Origin: Paraburkholderia eburnea
GTDB lineage: Bacteria; Pseudomonadota; Gammaproteobacteria; Burkholderiales; Burkholderiaceae
Length of the DNA stretch: 64,000 nt
Reading direction: 5' to 3'
Assembly: GCF_002917095.1 (NCBI RefSeq)
Contig: NZ_PQGA01000002.1
Span: 62,001 to 126,000 of the forward strand
Below the pieces are notes generated by a model that was not told the DNA's origin, made no database searches, and was given only the letters and a program-made list of their open reading frames with translations. Every line of letters begins with the position of its first letter. Position 1 is the first letter of the stretch. This document shows, in pieces, positions 53,807 through 63,365 of the stretch. Position numbers and translations under genes: made by a program.

Positions 53807-55150
53807 GGGGGTGTCAGAATTTCCGTGTTCAAGGCGGGTTGAGCATTACACGGTGAATCTGAAGAAGCGATCCTGATAGAGGATAGCGAATTGGTTCATG
53901 GCAGCTTTCCAGTCGTGAGTGGAGCTGCCCCAGCCCGCCGTGATATTGCGCAAGGCCAGCCAGATCAACTTCGTTGCTGCCTCGTCGCTCGGGAAGTGCC
54001 CACGGGTCTTAATGATCTTGCGCAACTGGGCATTGATACTCTCGATGGCGTTGGTCGTATAAATGATCTTTCGGATCGCGGGCGCAAACGCAAAGAATGG
54101 AATCACGCGATCCCAGGCACTACGCCATGCCATGCTGATCATCGGGAATTTCTGCCCCCAGGGGCCGTCGGCAAAGTCATTCAGTGCGGCCTCGGCCGCC
54201 TCCGCGCTGGTGGCCGCGTAGATCGGTCGAATGGCGGCAGCCAGCGTCCGACGGTCTTTCCAGCCCGAATAATCCAGGCTGTTTCGAATCAGATGGACGA
54301 TGCAGGTCTGCAGCGTCGTCTCGGGGAACACAGCCGCCAGCGCTTCAGGCATGCCCTTGAGGCCGTCGGTGACGGCAATCAGGATGTTGTGGACGCCGCG
54401 CGTCTTCAGATCGTTGAAGACTTTCATCCAGAATTTGGCGCCTTCGGTGCCTTCAATCCAGAGTCCGAGAATGTCGCGCGTGCCGTCCGGCAGCACGCCC
54501 AGCGCCAGATAGACGGCCTTGTTGCGCACCACCGCGTCTTCGCGGATCTTGACCCGCAGTGCGTCGAAGAACACGACCGGATACATGGGCTCAAGCGGGC
54601 GGCCCTGCCAGGCAGTGACTTCGGCCATCACTTCATCCGTGACCGAACTGATGAAATCGGGCGAGACCTCGGTACCGTACTGCTCCAGCAGGAAGCCCTG
54701 GATCTCCCGAACTGTCATGCCTCGGGCATACATGGCAACGATCTTGTCGTCGAAGCCGGTGAAGCGTCGTTCGTGTTTGGGAATCAGCAGCGGCTCGAAG
54801 CTGCCATCGCGCTCGCGCGGCACCTCGATGCGCATCGGGCCGTCTTCGGTCAGGACCGTCTTGGCCCCTTTGCCATTGCGCTGGTTGACGACGTCGGCCG
54901 GCTTCGTCGCGCCCGGCGGATAACCGAGATGGTGGTTCATCTCGCCGCCCAGCGCACGTTCGATCAGGGCTTTCTTGAGCGCCATCGTGGCGGCATTGAT
55001 GGCTTCGGCCGTCATCGGGCCGTTGCCGAACTGCTCAAGCAGCTCTGCAGGAATCGCCGGTAAATCTGCCGGCGGGGCTTTCGGTTTGCGTGGCATAAAC
55101 ACTCCTTGGGAGCATGTTATGCCTTAAACACAAAATTACTGACAGGCCCC
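53807..55150 (-). mobile_element. IS256-family insertion sequence
   Basis: About 1.34 kb with imperfect terminal inverted repeats: left GGGGGTGTCAGAATTTCCGT and, read from the right end, GGGGCCTGTCAGTAATTTTG, both continuing into GTGTTNAAGG. One transposase gene fills it. AAAGAAAGTA abuts the right end (55151) and also occurs at 53792-53801, five bases outside the left repeat, so the exact left end and target duplication are uncertain. It has landed in the right arm border of the inverted-repeat element. Confidence 0.85.
53846..55096 (-). CDS. IS256-family transposase
   Basis: 416-residue mutator-type DDE transposase. Catalytic residues D178 (FFDALRVKI), D244 (AVTDGLKGM) and E352 (NAIESINAQ) are all present, with the family C-x2-H motif at C265/H268. 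The frame is intact, so the element may be active. ATG 55096 has AAGGAG upstream; GTG 55102 would add two residues. Confidence 0.94.
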   Translation of the reverse strand: MPRKPKAPPADLPAIPAELLEQFGNGPMTAEAINAATMALKKALIERALGGEMNHHLGYPPGATKPADVVNQRNGKGAKTVLTEDGPMRIEVPRERDGSFEPLLIPKHERRFTGFDDKIVAMYARGMTVREIQGFLLEQYGTEVSPDFISSVTDEVMAEVTAWQGRPLEPMYPVVFFDALRVKIREDAVVRNKAVYLALGVLPDGTRDILGLWIEGTEGAKFWMKVFNDLKTRGVHNILIAVTDGLKGMPEALAAVFPETTLQTCIVHLIRNSLDYSGWKDRRTLAAAIRPIYAATSAEAAEAALNDFADGPWGQKFPMISMAWRSAWDRVIPFFAFAPAIRKIIYTTNAIESINAQLRKIIKTRGHFPSDEAATKLIWLALRNITAGWGSSTHDWKAAMNQFAILYQDRFFRFTV

Positions 55151-55190
55151 AAAGAAAGTAGGTGCCGCCCCGCACAGGGGCAACGCTTGC
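55151..55190. repeat. Displaced border of the inverted-repeat element
   Basis: AAAGAAAGTAGGTGCCGCCC and the following CGCACAGGGGCAAC are the inverted copy of the outer border at 53344-53381. Its position on the far side of the IS shows that the element was complete before the insertion. Confidence 0.7.
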
Positions 55191-55240
55191 AGACCGACAC
55201 GACCACAAGGAAATGCCAAAACAGCCAGCAAAAAGAGCAG

Positions 55241-56077
55241 TTAAAGCCGAATCAAAACCGCCCCACAACTAACAAGCGCACAAGCAAGCATACGCCGCGC
55301 GGTGAGCTGTTCCTTCATAAAAACCCACCCAATCAGCACAGCAAAAATCGACGACAACTCGCGCAACGCAGAAACCATAGCAATCGGCAGATACCGAAAC
55401 GCCTCGATCACAAGACAATAAGCAGTCAGCGCCAGCACACCTGCCAACATACCGCGCGCCGCATTACCTTTCGACACGAACATCTGCGCCACACCACCGC
55501 GCAGCGCACAGACGACAATAAACTGAGGCACATTCCAGAGCAAATAAACCCACATGATGTAGCTAAGCGGATTCCCCGCGACACGCGCCCCTAGCCCGTC
55601 GACGAGCGAATAGACCGCGATAAAGAGACCCGTAAGCAGCGCCCAGGGCACGCTCTCACCTGAAAACCGCATGCCACGCCGAAATGCCAGCGACATGATG
55701 CCGAGCGAAACCAACATCACGCCCGTAGCCGCGAGCGCATGCAACGCCTCATGCGCAAACACAAGCGCACCGACGAAGATCAACAGCGGCGAAAGCCCAC
55801 GCGCAATCGGATAAATCTGACCGAAGTCCCCGCTGCGATACGCGCGAATCAACGTGAAACAGTAAGCGAATTCCAGCAGCGCCGAAGCCACGATATAAGG
55901 CCAGGCCTCGGGCGCGGGCATCGGCAGCACGCACACGCCGACGGCGCTGACCAGCACGTATGGAATCGAAAACATGCCGAGCAGCCACACACGGTCGCCC
56001 GAGAGATGAAGGAAGGCATTCCAGCTCGCGTGCATGAGCGCCGAGAGCAAAACCAGCAGGACGACGAAACTTGCCAT
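55241..56077 (-). CDS. EamA/DMT-family permease
   Basis: 278-residue inner-membrane protein with about 10 hydrophobic helices in two related halves (EamA domains; ALMHASWNAFLHLSGD in the first, IFAVLIGWVFMKEQLTARRM at the end of the second). Substrate unknown; family members export amino acids and other metabolites. It follows phnE on the same strand after 125 bp and could be part of the phnCDE unit. The IS256 element ends about 90 bp beyond its stop. Confidence 0.82.
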   Translation of the reverse strand: MASFVVLLVLLSALMHASWNAFLHLSGDRVWLLGMFSIPYVLVSAVGVCVLPMPAPEAWPYIVASALLEFAYCFTLIRAYRSGDFGQIYPIARGLSPLLIFVGALVFAHEALHALAATGVMLVSLGIMSLAFRRGMRFSGESVPWALLTGLFIAVYSLVDGLGARVAGNPLSYIMWVYLLWNVPQFIVVCALRGGVAQMFVSKGNAARGMLAGVLALTAYCLVIEAFRYLPIAMVSALRELSSIFAVLIGWVFMKEQLTARRMLACALVSCGAVLIRL

Positions 56078-56202
56078 TGCGAGTGCGTAAAGAACCGAGT
56101 GGAAAAGTGGCGGCCCGCTGCCGCTACAAAGAAGCAATTATTCCACCGAATGCGCGCGATCGCCACAAATTGCCACAAATCGCCATAAAACAGGGTGGCG
56201 CG

Positions 56203-57021
56203 TCAGGTCACGCGCGCCCGCAGCCACGCCGAAATGAGATCAATTGTGACGACCACGGCGATCACCATGATGAGCACCGCGCAGGTCTGCGCATAATCGA
56301 ACGAGCGGATTTCCTCGTACAGCACGACGCCGATGCCGCCCGCGCCCACCATGCCCACCACCATCGCGGATCGCACATTCGACTCGAAACGATAGAGCGC
56401 ATAAGAGATCCACAACGGCATCACCTGAGGCAGTACGCCATAGATGATTTCGTCGAGCGGTGAGGCACCGGTCGCGCGCACGCCCTCGGCGGGACGCGGA
56501 TCGATGGCTTCGACCGCTTCGGCAAAGAGCTTCGCGAGCACGCCGGTCGTATGCACCCACAACGCCAGCACGCCCGCGAACGGTCCGAGCCCGACCGCGA
56601 CGATGAACAGCATCGCGAACACCATCTCGTTGATGGCGCGGCACGCGTCCATCAGCCGGCGCACCGGATGCCGTACCCAGCGCGGCGCGAGGTTGTGCGC
56701 GGACATCAGCCCGAAAGGCACCGCGCAGACGATGGCGAGCGCCGTGCCCCACAGCGCGACGGCTACCGTCACCCACATTTCGTGCGCATAGGTGCGCCAT
56801 TCGGTGAAGTCGGGCGGGAAGAAGCCGCGCGCGAAGGTGCCCATGTTCGACGAGTCGGCGAGCAGGTCGAGCGGGCGCATGTCCGCGCCCTGCCACGCCG
56901 CGCCCAGCAGCATGAACACGATCGCCCACAGCACGAGCGACGACCAGCTACGCTTGCCCTTGCCGTGCGCGGCGGCCGCGAGGAGGGGAGCCGTCTTTGC
57001 CTCGAAATCCATCGATCCCAT
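56203..57021 (-). CDS. phnE: Phosphonate ABC transporter permease PhnE
   Basis: 272-residue inner-membrane permease, about 6 helices, with the binding-protein-dependent loop [20 protein letters not shown] (EAA motif). The start ATG at 57021 overlaps the phnD stop (TGATG), so translation is coupled; ATG 57012 is an alternative. Partner of PhnC and PhnD for import of phosphonates. Confidence 0.93.
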   Translation of the reverse strand: MGSMDFEAKTAPLLAAAAHGKGKRSWSSLVLWAIVFMLLGAAWQGADMRPLDLLADSSNMGTFARGFFPPDFTEWRTYAHEMWVTVAVALWGTALAIVCAVPFGLMSAHNLAPRWVRHPVRRLMDACRAINEMVFAMLFIVAVGLGPFAGVLALWVHTTGVLAKLFAEAVEAIDPRPAEGVRATGASPLDEIIYGVLPQVMPLWISYALYRFESNVRSAMVVGMVGAGGIGVVLYEEIRSFDYAQTCAVLIMVIAVVVTIDLISAWLRARVT

Positions 57022-58007
57022 CACTGTTTGGCGGCTGCGTCGAGCGCGCCGATCTTCGCGTCGATGGCCGCGATCTGGCTCTTGCGGTCGTCGTCGGAGA
57101 GATGCGTGTCGGCGATAATCTTCTGCTTCTGCTGAAAGAGCGCGACCTGGCGGATCGGCAGCAGTTGCGCGTCGGTGGCGGGCGCAAAGCCTGCGTAGCC
57201 GGTGATCGCCGCCATCACGGCTTTTTCGCGCGGATCGGCTTTAGCGTAGTGATAGAAGAAGTCGCGCAGTTTCTGTTTGGTGGCTTCGGGCAAATCCTTG
57301 CGCCACACGAGCGGATCGGACGCAATCAGCGGCGACGTCCACAGCACGCGTACCTGCGCGAAGCGATCCGGATGCTTCTTTTCCAGCGTGGAAAGCTCGA
57401 TGGTGTTATTCGTCGCGATATCGACCTTGTTGTTGACCACGGCAAGCAGGTTTGCTTCGTGGCTCGACGGCAGCACGGTCTTGAAGGTCGTTGCGTTTAC
57501 AGCGAGGCCATGCTGAGCGAAAAGATAGTAGCCAGGAATCAGCGTGCCCGACGTCGAATTCGGGTCGCCCCATCCCAGTGTGAGATCCTTAGGATTCTTG
57601 AAGACATCGTCGATGGTCTTCACACGGCTGTTGACGTTGGTGATGAGCACCGATTTGTAGCCGGCGTCGCCGTTTGCGTAGAGCACCTTCGCGAAGATCT
57701 CGCCGTTCGAGCGGTCCACGGCTTCCATCGCCGAGGCATTGCCGAAATAGCCGATCTGCACCTTGTTGAAACGCATTGCCTCGATGATGCCCGAGTAGTC
57801 GGTCGCAAAGAACGCGTTGACGTGCAAGCCGGTCTGACGGTTCAGATCGTCGATGAAGGGTTGCCAGCGCTGTTTAAGCACCGCCGACGAATCGGTCGAG
57901 ATAATGCCGAAGTTCAGGTCTTCCGCGCGAGCGGCCGTGGCGCCTAGCGATGCAAACGCAACGGCGCTGGCGGCGCACCAGGACAGCATGGAACGAAGCA
58001 GTTTCAT
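57021..58007 (-). CDS. phnD: Phosphonate ABC transporter substrate-binding protein PhnD
   Basis: 328-residue periplasmic binding protein. Signal peptide 1-28 (cleavage after ATAARA). [20 protein letters not shown] is the family start, and the phosphonate-binding segment [14 protein letters not shown] is intact. Lies between phnC and phnE in the order C-D-E. Confidence 0.94.
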   Translation of the reverse strand: MKLLRSMLSWCAASAVAFASLGATAARAEDLNFGIISTDSSAVLKQRWQPFIDDLNRQTGLHVNAFFATDYSGIIEAMRFNKVQIGYFGNASAMEAVDRSNGEIFAKVLYANGDAGYKSVLITNVNSRVKTIDDVFKNPKDLTLGWGDPNSTSGTLIPGYYLFAQHGLAVNATTFKTVLPSSHEANLLAVVNNKVDIATNNTIELSTLEKKHPDRFAQVRVLWTSPLIASDPLVWRKDLPEATKQKLRDFFYHYAKADPREKAVMAAITGYAGFAPATDAQLLPIRQVALFQQKQKIIADTHLSDDDRKSQIAAIDAKIGALDAAAKQ

Positions 58008-58073
58008 GTGAAAGGTAATCCGGTTCGTGGAAAGAGAAGACGTTTGCTTGAACAGAACAGGGAATGCGGCGCT

Positions 58074-58928
58074 TCAGGCGGCTTCGGGGTGTGCACCGAA
58101 ACGTCGCGTGATCGCGTGCGAGGCTTCGGGTTCGAGCAGTTCGCGCGCGGCGCTGCCGTAAAGCTGTTGCAGAAGCGCAGGCGTGAGCGCAGCGGACGGA
58201 CCGTCGTACACCACCCGGCCATCACGCAGCGCAACCGTGCGCGGACAGTACTGCATGGCGATATCGACCTGATGCAGCGATACGACCACGGTGAGGCCAT
58301 GATTGCGGTTGAGCATGCGCAGCATGTCCATCACGCGGCGCGACGATTCGGGATCGAGCGAGGCGATCGGTTCATCGGCGAGAATCAGGCGCGCACGCTG
58401 CACCAGCGCGCGGGCGAGCGCTGCGCGTTGCTGCTGGCCGCCTGAAAGATTGGCGGCGCGTTCCCCTGCCTTGTCGCCGATGCCCACTTCCGCGAGCGCT
58501 GCAGCGGAGAGTTCGCGCTCGCTGCGCGGAAAGCAGCCGGTCAGGCGGCGCCACAGCGGCAGGCGCGCAAGCGCGCCGATCAGCACGTTGGTTTCGACCG
58601 TGAGCCGATGCACCAGATTGAACTGCTGGAACACGAAGCCGATATCGCGGCGGATGCGGCGCACCTCGCGCACGATGCGGCCGTTCTGCTGGATCGGTCT
58701 ACCCAATATTTCGATCTGCGAAGGTTGTGGGTCGGACGCCACGAAGCCCGCGATATGACGCAGCAGCGTGGATTTTCCCGACCCCGATGCGCCGATCAAC
58801 GCGACCATTTCGCCCGTGCCGATGCGCAGGTCGATTTCGTCGAGCGCCTTACGGCCCGCGGAAGATGTGCCCCCGTTAAAAGTCTTCGAGAGGCGTTCGA
58901 TACGTATCGCGTCCATCGTGGCATCCAT
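58074..58928 (-). CDS. phnC: Phosphonate ABC transporter ATP-binding protein PhnC
   Basis: 284-residue ATPase of the phosphonate importer. Walker [10 protein letters not shown] at 46-54, Q-loop [14 protein letters not shown], signature [17 protein letters not shown], Walker [16 protein letters not shown] 58928 or 58916 are both possible starts; neither has a strong ribosome binding site. First gene of phnCDE; a TCTAGA-centred motif lies about 100 bp upstream. Confidence 0.93.
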   Translation of the reverse strand: MDATMDAIRIERLSKTFNGGTSSAGRKALDEIDLRIGTGEMVALIGASGSGKSTLLRHIAGFVASDPQPSQIEILGRPIQQNGRIVREVRRIRRDIGFVFQQFNLVHRLTVETNVLIGALARLPLWRRLTGCFPRSERELSAAALAEVGIGDKAGERAANLSGGQQQRAALARALVQRARLILADEPIASLDPESSRRVMDMLRMLNRNHGLTVVVSLHQVDIAMQYCPRTVALRDGRVVYDGPSAALTPALLQQLYGSAARELLEPEASHAITRRFGAHPEAA

Positions 58929-59517
58929 TCCGATTCGTCGTATGAGCCGGGCGTTTGTGCCGCGAGTCACGGTTGAGTCGATGTCATTCTAGGAAGCGAG
59001 TATGACGCTTGAGTGAAGGTGTCGCGACGTCTAGACGACTAAACAGGTTGAGTGACTTCGAATCGCCATAAACCGGCTCCGCGTGAAGAAAAAATGTCGT
59101 TGTCATGATACCTTTTCTTGCGCGTGGCATTTGTGTGACGACGCGCATGTGTCACGTTCCATGCGCGGTGAAGCGGATATGTTGTGGAGTTGACGCGAAA
59201 CAAAACATTCACGGACCACGCCGTCATGCAGGCACTGAGCTTACGGAGTACCTGTTCGGCAGAATGCCGGCGGTGGGTGGTTTGCTGCGATGGCGCGAAT
59301 GCGTTGATGAACGGATACCGCGAAAGGTTGGGGTGCCGCGCGCGTGCAGCACGAATGTTGGCAGCCGGAGTGACCGCGCACATGCTGCTCTAGCAGACCT
59401 ATACGGTTGCCCAGTCCCGACGCGTTTATCTGAAGAGCTGTGAGGTTGATTGCCGGCCCTGTCGCATAGTGGGTGGGGGCAAGTGATAGATTCAATCGGA
59501 CCTCGCCCATCCGATGA
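58929..59517. other. Gene-free region upstream of phnC
   Basis: 589 bp between phnC and the PAAR gene. Apart from the candidate phn operator at 59027-59048, short frames here lack ribosome binding sites and recognisable families. Composition falls toward the A/T-richer T6SS remnant. No terminator for the PAAR gene was clear. Confidence 0.4.
59027..59048. promoter_or_regulatory. Candidate PhnF operator upstream of phnC
   Basis: ACGTCTAGACGACTAAAC contains the palindrome CGTCTAGACG and a CTAAAC element, both also found in the phnG/phnF intergenic region (35945-35959). The site is about 100 bp upstream of the phnC start. Confidence 0.55.
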
Positions 59518-59805
59518 TCAGCAATCAACGGACATGGAGCGCTGGGAAGCGACAAGCTTCGGCGCAGGGGCGCATTTGCAGATGCAAAGATCGTCGCTCA
59601 AGGCCGCGTGTCGACCGTCAGGCGCGGTCATTATTTGACGTGGACCCTCGCATTGGATCTTGCCCGTCGAATTGCATTCCCGACAATGCACGTCGTCACC
59701 TTCGTGAGCGACATCTCTGCCGGCAAACTGGATCGTTGTATGTGCTGCGATGATCGTTCCATTCGCGGTGTTCTTGTCGCCGTTTAGTATCAGATAGCGT
59801 TTCAT
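59518..59805 (-). CDS. PAAR domain-containing protein
   Basis: 95-residue PAAR protein, the conical tip that sits on a VgrG spike in type VI secretion. Starts MKRYLILNGDKNTANGTII; DDVHCRECNSTGKIQCEG and LSDDLCICKC are the metal-binding cysteine/histidine positions of this short PAAR subfamily. It has no C-terminal toxin extension. It lies downstream of a truncated vgrG and an exported orphan protein on the same strand. No clear ribosome binding site, so expression is uncertain. Confidence 0.8.
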   Translation of the reverse strand: MKRYLILNGDKNTANGTIIAAHTTIQFAGRDVAHEGDDVHCRECNSTGKIQCEGPRQIMTAPDGRHAALSDDLCICKCAPAPKLVASQRSMSVDC

Positions 59806-59942
59806 AGATCGTGGTGGAGACGATGATTCAAAGGTTTTTCGCGAAGACGGACCCTGTCATTTCCAATTGAGGACTTCAATCGCAGTCCTCGTCGATCGTC
59901 GTGTCGGGGAGCGTCAAAATAATCGATGAATTGATTAAAGGA

Positions 59943-59971
59943 CCAAAGGTGTTGACCATTGTGACACCTTG
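59943..59971 (-). terminator. Weak hairpin after the exported orphan gene
   Basis: CCAAAGGTGT and ACACCTTGG pair around TGACCATTGTG; TCCTTTAAT follows on the minus strand. It lies about 20 bp past the stop at 59990 and may end the vgrG-orphan transcript before the PAAR gene. Confidence 0.45.
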
Positions 59972-59989
59972 GTTATCTATCACATCACG

Positions 59990-60727
59990 CTACTTGTCGG
60001 TGAATTTCAGCGTCGACAAAGAGTCGGAGATTTCGTCTAAAAAAGAAATTGGAACGGTGAGATTTTTGTCCGGATCATACATGCTGCCGATAATTACAGA
60101 GTCATTGTGAATCAGACAAAATCCTGCGTAAGCAAGAGTGGAGCGATCTCGCTTGCTGGGATTTCCGTAAATGAAACCACTCCATTGATTGTTATCAATG
60201 GGCCGGAAGATGAGATTCTTGGTTTTTTTATTTGGTGAAAATTTTCCGTTTTTAAAATCGGCCGGGCAGCGATCAGAGTTATCTTCCATGATTTGTTGAG
60301 TTTCCGGAGTCTGATCATCCAAGCTCTTCTTGTTTGCGGACCAGTAAAAATCACTTTTGTTCTCGCACATCATCCCGAACCATTTAAGATCCGCATGCCC
60401 ACGCGTTTTAAATGACCATGAGTATCCTGATGACATTTGCGCTTGCAAGAGATAAGGCAAAATTCCATCGCTGGCAACTTGTGTGGCATCGTAGAATATT
60501 ATATCTGGACCATTGTATTTAATATGCTGATTCTTCGATAATTGCATGTCAAACGTACAATCTTCCATGTCAACCGAAACGGCTAGCGGACCATCCGCGG
60601 TCTTCACATAGCCAGCCTGATCACCAATTTTGACTGGGTTGATGTCGTCTGCTTTGGCACATACACAAATTAGCGCTGCAAATGATGCAACTGCTGCAAT
60701 GTATTTGTGCCGTGAAATAGATTTCAT
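59990..60727 (-). CDS. Exported protein of unknown function in T6SS remnant
   Basis: 245-residue protein with a Sec signal peptide (cleavage near residue 26, CVCAKA) and an A/T-rich, lysine/aspartate/asparagine-rich mature part containing five cysteines. No family recognised. Its place between a VgrG gene and a PAAR gene, periplasmic location and foreign base composition fit a T6SS immunity protein whose toxin has been lost, but that is inference. AAGAGAGA precedes the ATG. Confidence 0.65.
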   Translation of the reverse strand: MKSISRHKYIAAVASFAALICVCAKADDINPVKIGDQAGYVKTADGPLAVSVDMEDCTFDMQLSKNQHIKYNGPDIIFYDATQVASDGILPYLLQAQMSSGYSWSFKTRGHADLKWFGMMCENKSDFYWSANKKSLDDQTPETQQIMEDNSDRCPADFKNGKFSPNKKTKNLIFRPIDNNQWSGFIYGNPSKRDRSTLAYAGFCLIHNDSVIIGSMYDPDKNLTVPISFLDEISDSLSTLKFTDK

Positions 60728-60845
60728 TCGATCTCTCTTCTTTTGAAGTCTTGCGGCAGTGAGCTGGTGGATCCGTCTGCTTGGGGGAATTCAAGCGCAT
60801 CCATAAATACCACTTGGGCATTAGAGAATGCCATGAATCGCCCCT

Positions 60846-61694
60846 CTATACCCCAAATTGCTGAGTAGCTGCTATTTGAGTTGCCTGTATTGATAGTTCC
60901 GGCGACATGGCCAAACGAGCGGCTTTCGGATTCGCAACCGAAGACGGAGCCTTATAGTCGAAAGTGCGCGTTGTATGGATGGTGCTTTGTAGCGTCCGCA
61001 TTCCTGACCATTGCGTGAACGCATCAGCTTCACTACCTGTTCCCGATCGCGAAAACTGGATCGGGTTGGTTGTCACTTCATCAAGAGCGTAAATGTTGTC
61101 CGTCACCACGAAAATGTGTGACTTGCCGTCCTGCGTTTGACGCCAGAAGCCGAAAAGTCCCTCTTCCTCCATCAGGCGTTGAACAAAATTCCAGTCGGTT
61201 TCACTTTGACGGCAATACGAACGCTGGGGCAGCGGGTTTTGTAGCGCAAATTGGAATTGTCCCCGCGCCTGCGGATGCATGTTGAATACATCGGTAATGA
61301 TGGCGTCCACACTTTTGTCCTGCCAGTAACGCATATCGCTGCGGAACCGAAGGAAATGCATCCATGACGCATAAGTAACCTGATAGCCACTGTAACTCCC
61401 GTCGGCGCCTAGTCTGCGCGCTGTATGGATGTAACCGTTGACCGGTAGATAGGATTTGTCCGCTTGTTGAATCCACAACGTCATCGGTTTAGCGATGAGC
61501 GATTTGAGTTCGATGTCGCTAGCGGTCGAGACCATGTCAACCGTTACACTGAAATCACGGCCGAGTTCGGAATAGGTCACCGCCCGACGTGGTACGAGCG
61601 CGTTGTCCGGCAGCGAAGGAATATCCGCCTTAATAAGGCGATCCTGCTGGATCAGCCCATCGCGAATGATCTGGAGCAGATCCGTTGGGTTCAT
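60846..61694 (-). pseudogene. Truncated type VI secretion VgrG (N-terminal part)
   Basis: 282 residues corresponding to the first part of VgrG (gp27-like region): LWIQQADKSYLPVNGYIHTA, then NPLPQRSYCRQSETDWNFVQ and EEEGLFGFWRQ. Full VgrGs are about 700-1000 residues and continue through the gp5 OB-fold and beta-helix needle, all absent here; the frame simply stops after ATQQFGV. The start with AGGGAAAG upstream is intact. It is thus a 3'-deleted gene, unlikely to form a working spike. Confidence 0.82.
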
Positions 61695-62327
61695 GGATTT
61701 TCTTTCCCTGGTGTGGCGCAGGCCGTCAACGCTTTTTCAGTGGCTAACCGTTATGCGGTGGAGGCGCGACCACGCAATTTTAAATATCGCAATATGCGTG
61801 CGTCAATCACGATATTTTGGGCGATTTCATGCCCGCTGTATTTGTGATTGGCGTTGCGATTAACGTCGCGTTTAATGTTTCAGGAATTTTTTCCCGAATC
61901 TGAAAAATTAGAAATCTATTATGCGTAATTTTTCCTGATTAACGCACTACGCTCGCGCCATTGCTGATAATTTCCGCTTTGTTGGAACCGCATTCCGCGC
62001 GGCACTCTGTACGTTTGAGTATCGCGTTTGAACATCGGATGACGCGAGAGTCGCGCGACCAAAGGATGCTCTGGTTGCCGACTGGCCTCGAAAGCAATTG
62101 TTTGGCGTCGCATCACGCGAACGCCGCGTAGCAAGGTTTGTAAGCACGCTCGCTAAAGCGCCGACGGCCAGCACATAAACTTGCCCGAAACCGTTCAGCA
62201 GGCCACCGACAAACAATAATTAGCGCCACATCATTGTCCGCGCAACGGCAACAAACATAAGGCAGACTGCGTGCGTGCCCACGCCGGGTAAGGGTTTCAG
62301 CCGCTCCCACCGTACATATATCGCGTT
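61695..62327. other. A/T-rich gene-free region
   Basis: 633 bp between the vgrG fragment and the divergent M14-like gene. The first 230 bp are clearly A/T-rich. A 71-codon minus-strand frame (61919-62134) lacks a ribosome binding site or family. No repeat or attachment site was identified that would mark the edge of the T6SS insert. Confidence 0.4.
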
Positions 62328-63365
62328 ATGTATAGCTTCCTGCCCGACAGCTTCGCGGAATACGAGGACCTGAAAACGCTCCTCGATGCCGGCGCGCGCT
62401 GGTTCGATATTCGCAGCGCGGGTGATGTCGAAGTGCGCGGGCGGCCGTTCTCGCTCTACGTGGCTTCGGTCGGCTCGCGCGATCCGGCGGCGCCCGCAAT
62501 CGGCTTTTTCGGCGGCATTCATGGACTTGAGCGCATCGGCTCGCAACTCGTGCTCGATTACATGCGCGCGCTGGTGGGGCGTCTCGCGTGGGACGAACTG
62601 CTGATGCGCCAGCTCGAATCGGTGCGGCTCGTGATGATGCCGATCGTCAATCCTGGCGGCATGTGGCTCGCCACGCGGGCGAATCCGAACGGCGTCGACC
62701 TCATGCGCAACGCGCCGCAGGACGCCGACGAACGCGTGCCTTTTCTGGCGGGCGGCCAGCGGGTGGGCTCGTGGCTGCCGTGGTATCGCGGGCGGCGCGG
62801 CGCGGCCATGGAAACCGAGGCGAGCGCGCTGCTCAAGATCGTCGACGAAGAACTCGCGCATCGTCCGCTGGCTTTCGCGCTCGATTGCCACTCGGGCTAC
62901 GGCTGGCAAGACAGCATCTGGTTCCCCTACGCGCGCACGCGCCAGCTCATGCGTCATCTGCCTGAGATGTACGTGCTCAAGACCATGTTCGAGCGCGCGC
63001 ACCCTCACCATGGCTACGCCTTCGAGCCGCAGAGCCATCAATACCTGCTGCACGGCGATCTCTGGGATTGCGCGTATGACCGGGCGCCCGCCGGCAACGT
63101 GTTTCTGCCGCTTACGCTCGAACTCGGCTCGTGGCTGTGGATCAAGAAAAATCCGCGCCAATTGTTCTCGCGCCAGGGCATGTTCAATCCGGTGATGCAG
63201 CACCGCACGGCGCGCGTGTTGCGGCGTCACGCGAACCTGTTCGAATTCCTCACGCGCGCCGCATTTTCCTCGGCGCGCTGGCTGCCCGCGGGGACGGCGC
63301 GCCAGCAGGTGCTGCAAAGCGCGATCAACCACTGGTATCGCGATCCGCGCGCGCCCGGCACATGA
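62328..63365 (+). CDS. M14-like zinc carboxypeptidase family protein
   Basis: 345-residue metallopeptidase-like protein. Zinc ligands H65 and E68 in GGIHGLERIG and His in LDCHSGYGW (about residue 187), with a catalytic Glu in LTLELGSW. This arrangement is the M14/succinylglutamate-desuccinylase superfamily (DUF2817-like). No signal peptide, so cytosolic; substrate unknown. It overlaps the next gene by ATGA, implying coupled expression with an alpha/beta hydrolase. Confidence 0.8.
   Translation: MYSFLPDSFAEYEDLKTLLDAGARWFDIRSAGDVEVRGRPFSLYVASVGSRDPAAPAIGFFGGIHGLERIGSQLVLDYMRALVGRLAWDELLMRQLESVRLVMMPIVNPGGMWLATRANPNGVDLMRNAPQDADERVPFLAGGQRVGSWLPWYRGRRGAAMETEASALLKIVDEELAHRPLAFALDCHSGYGWQDSIWFPYARTRQLMRHLPEMYVLKTMFERAHPHHGYAFEPQSHQYLLHGDLWDCAYDRAPAGNVFLPLTLELGSWLWIKKNPRQLFSRQGMFNPVMQHRTARVLRRHANLFEFLTRAAFSSARWLPAGTARQQVLQSAINHWYRDPRAPGT

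Noticed and set aside
59039..59383. 114-codon minus-strand frame upstream of phnC
   Set aside because: Overlaps the candidate operator, mixed composition, no family and no start signal.
61919..62134. 71-codon minus-strand frame near the T6SS remnant
   Set aside because: No ribosome binding site or family; could be a gene scrap but cannot be supported.
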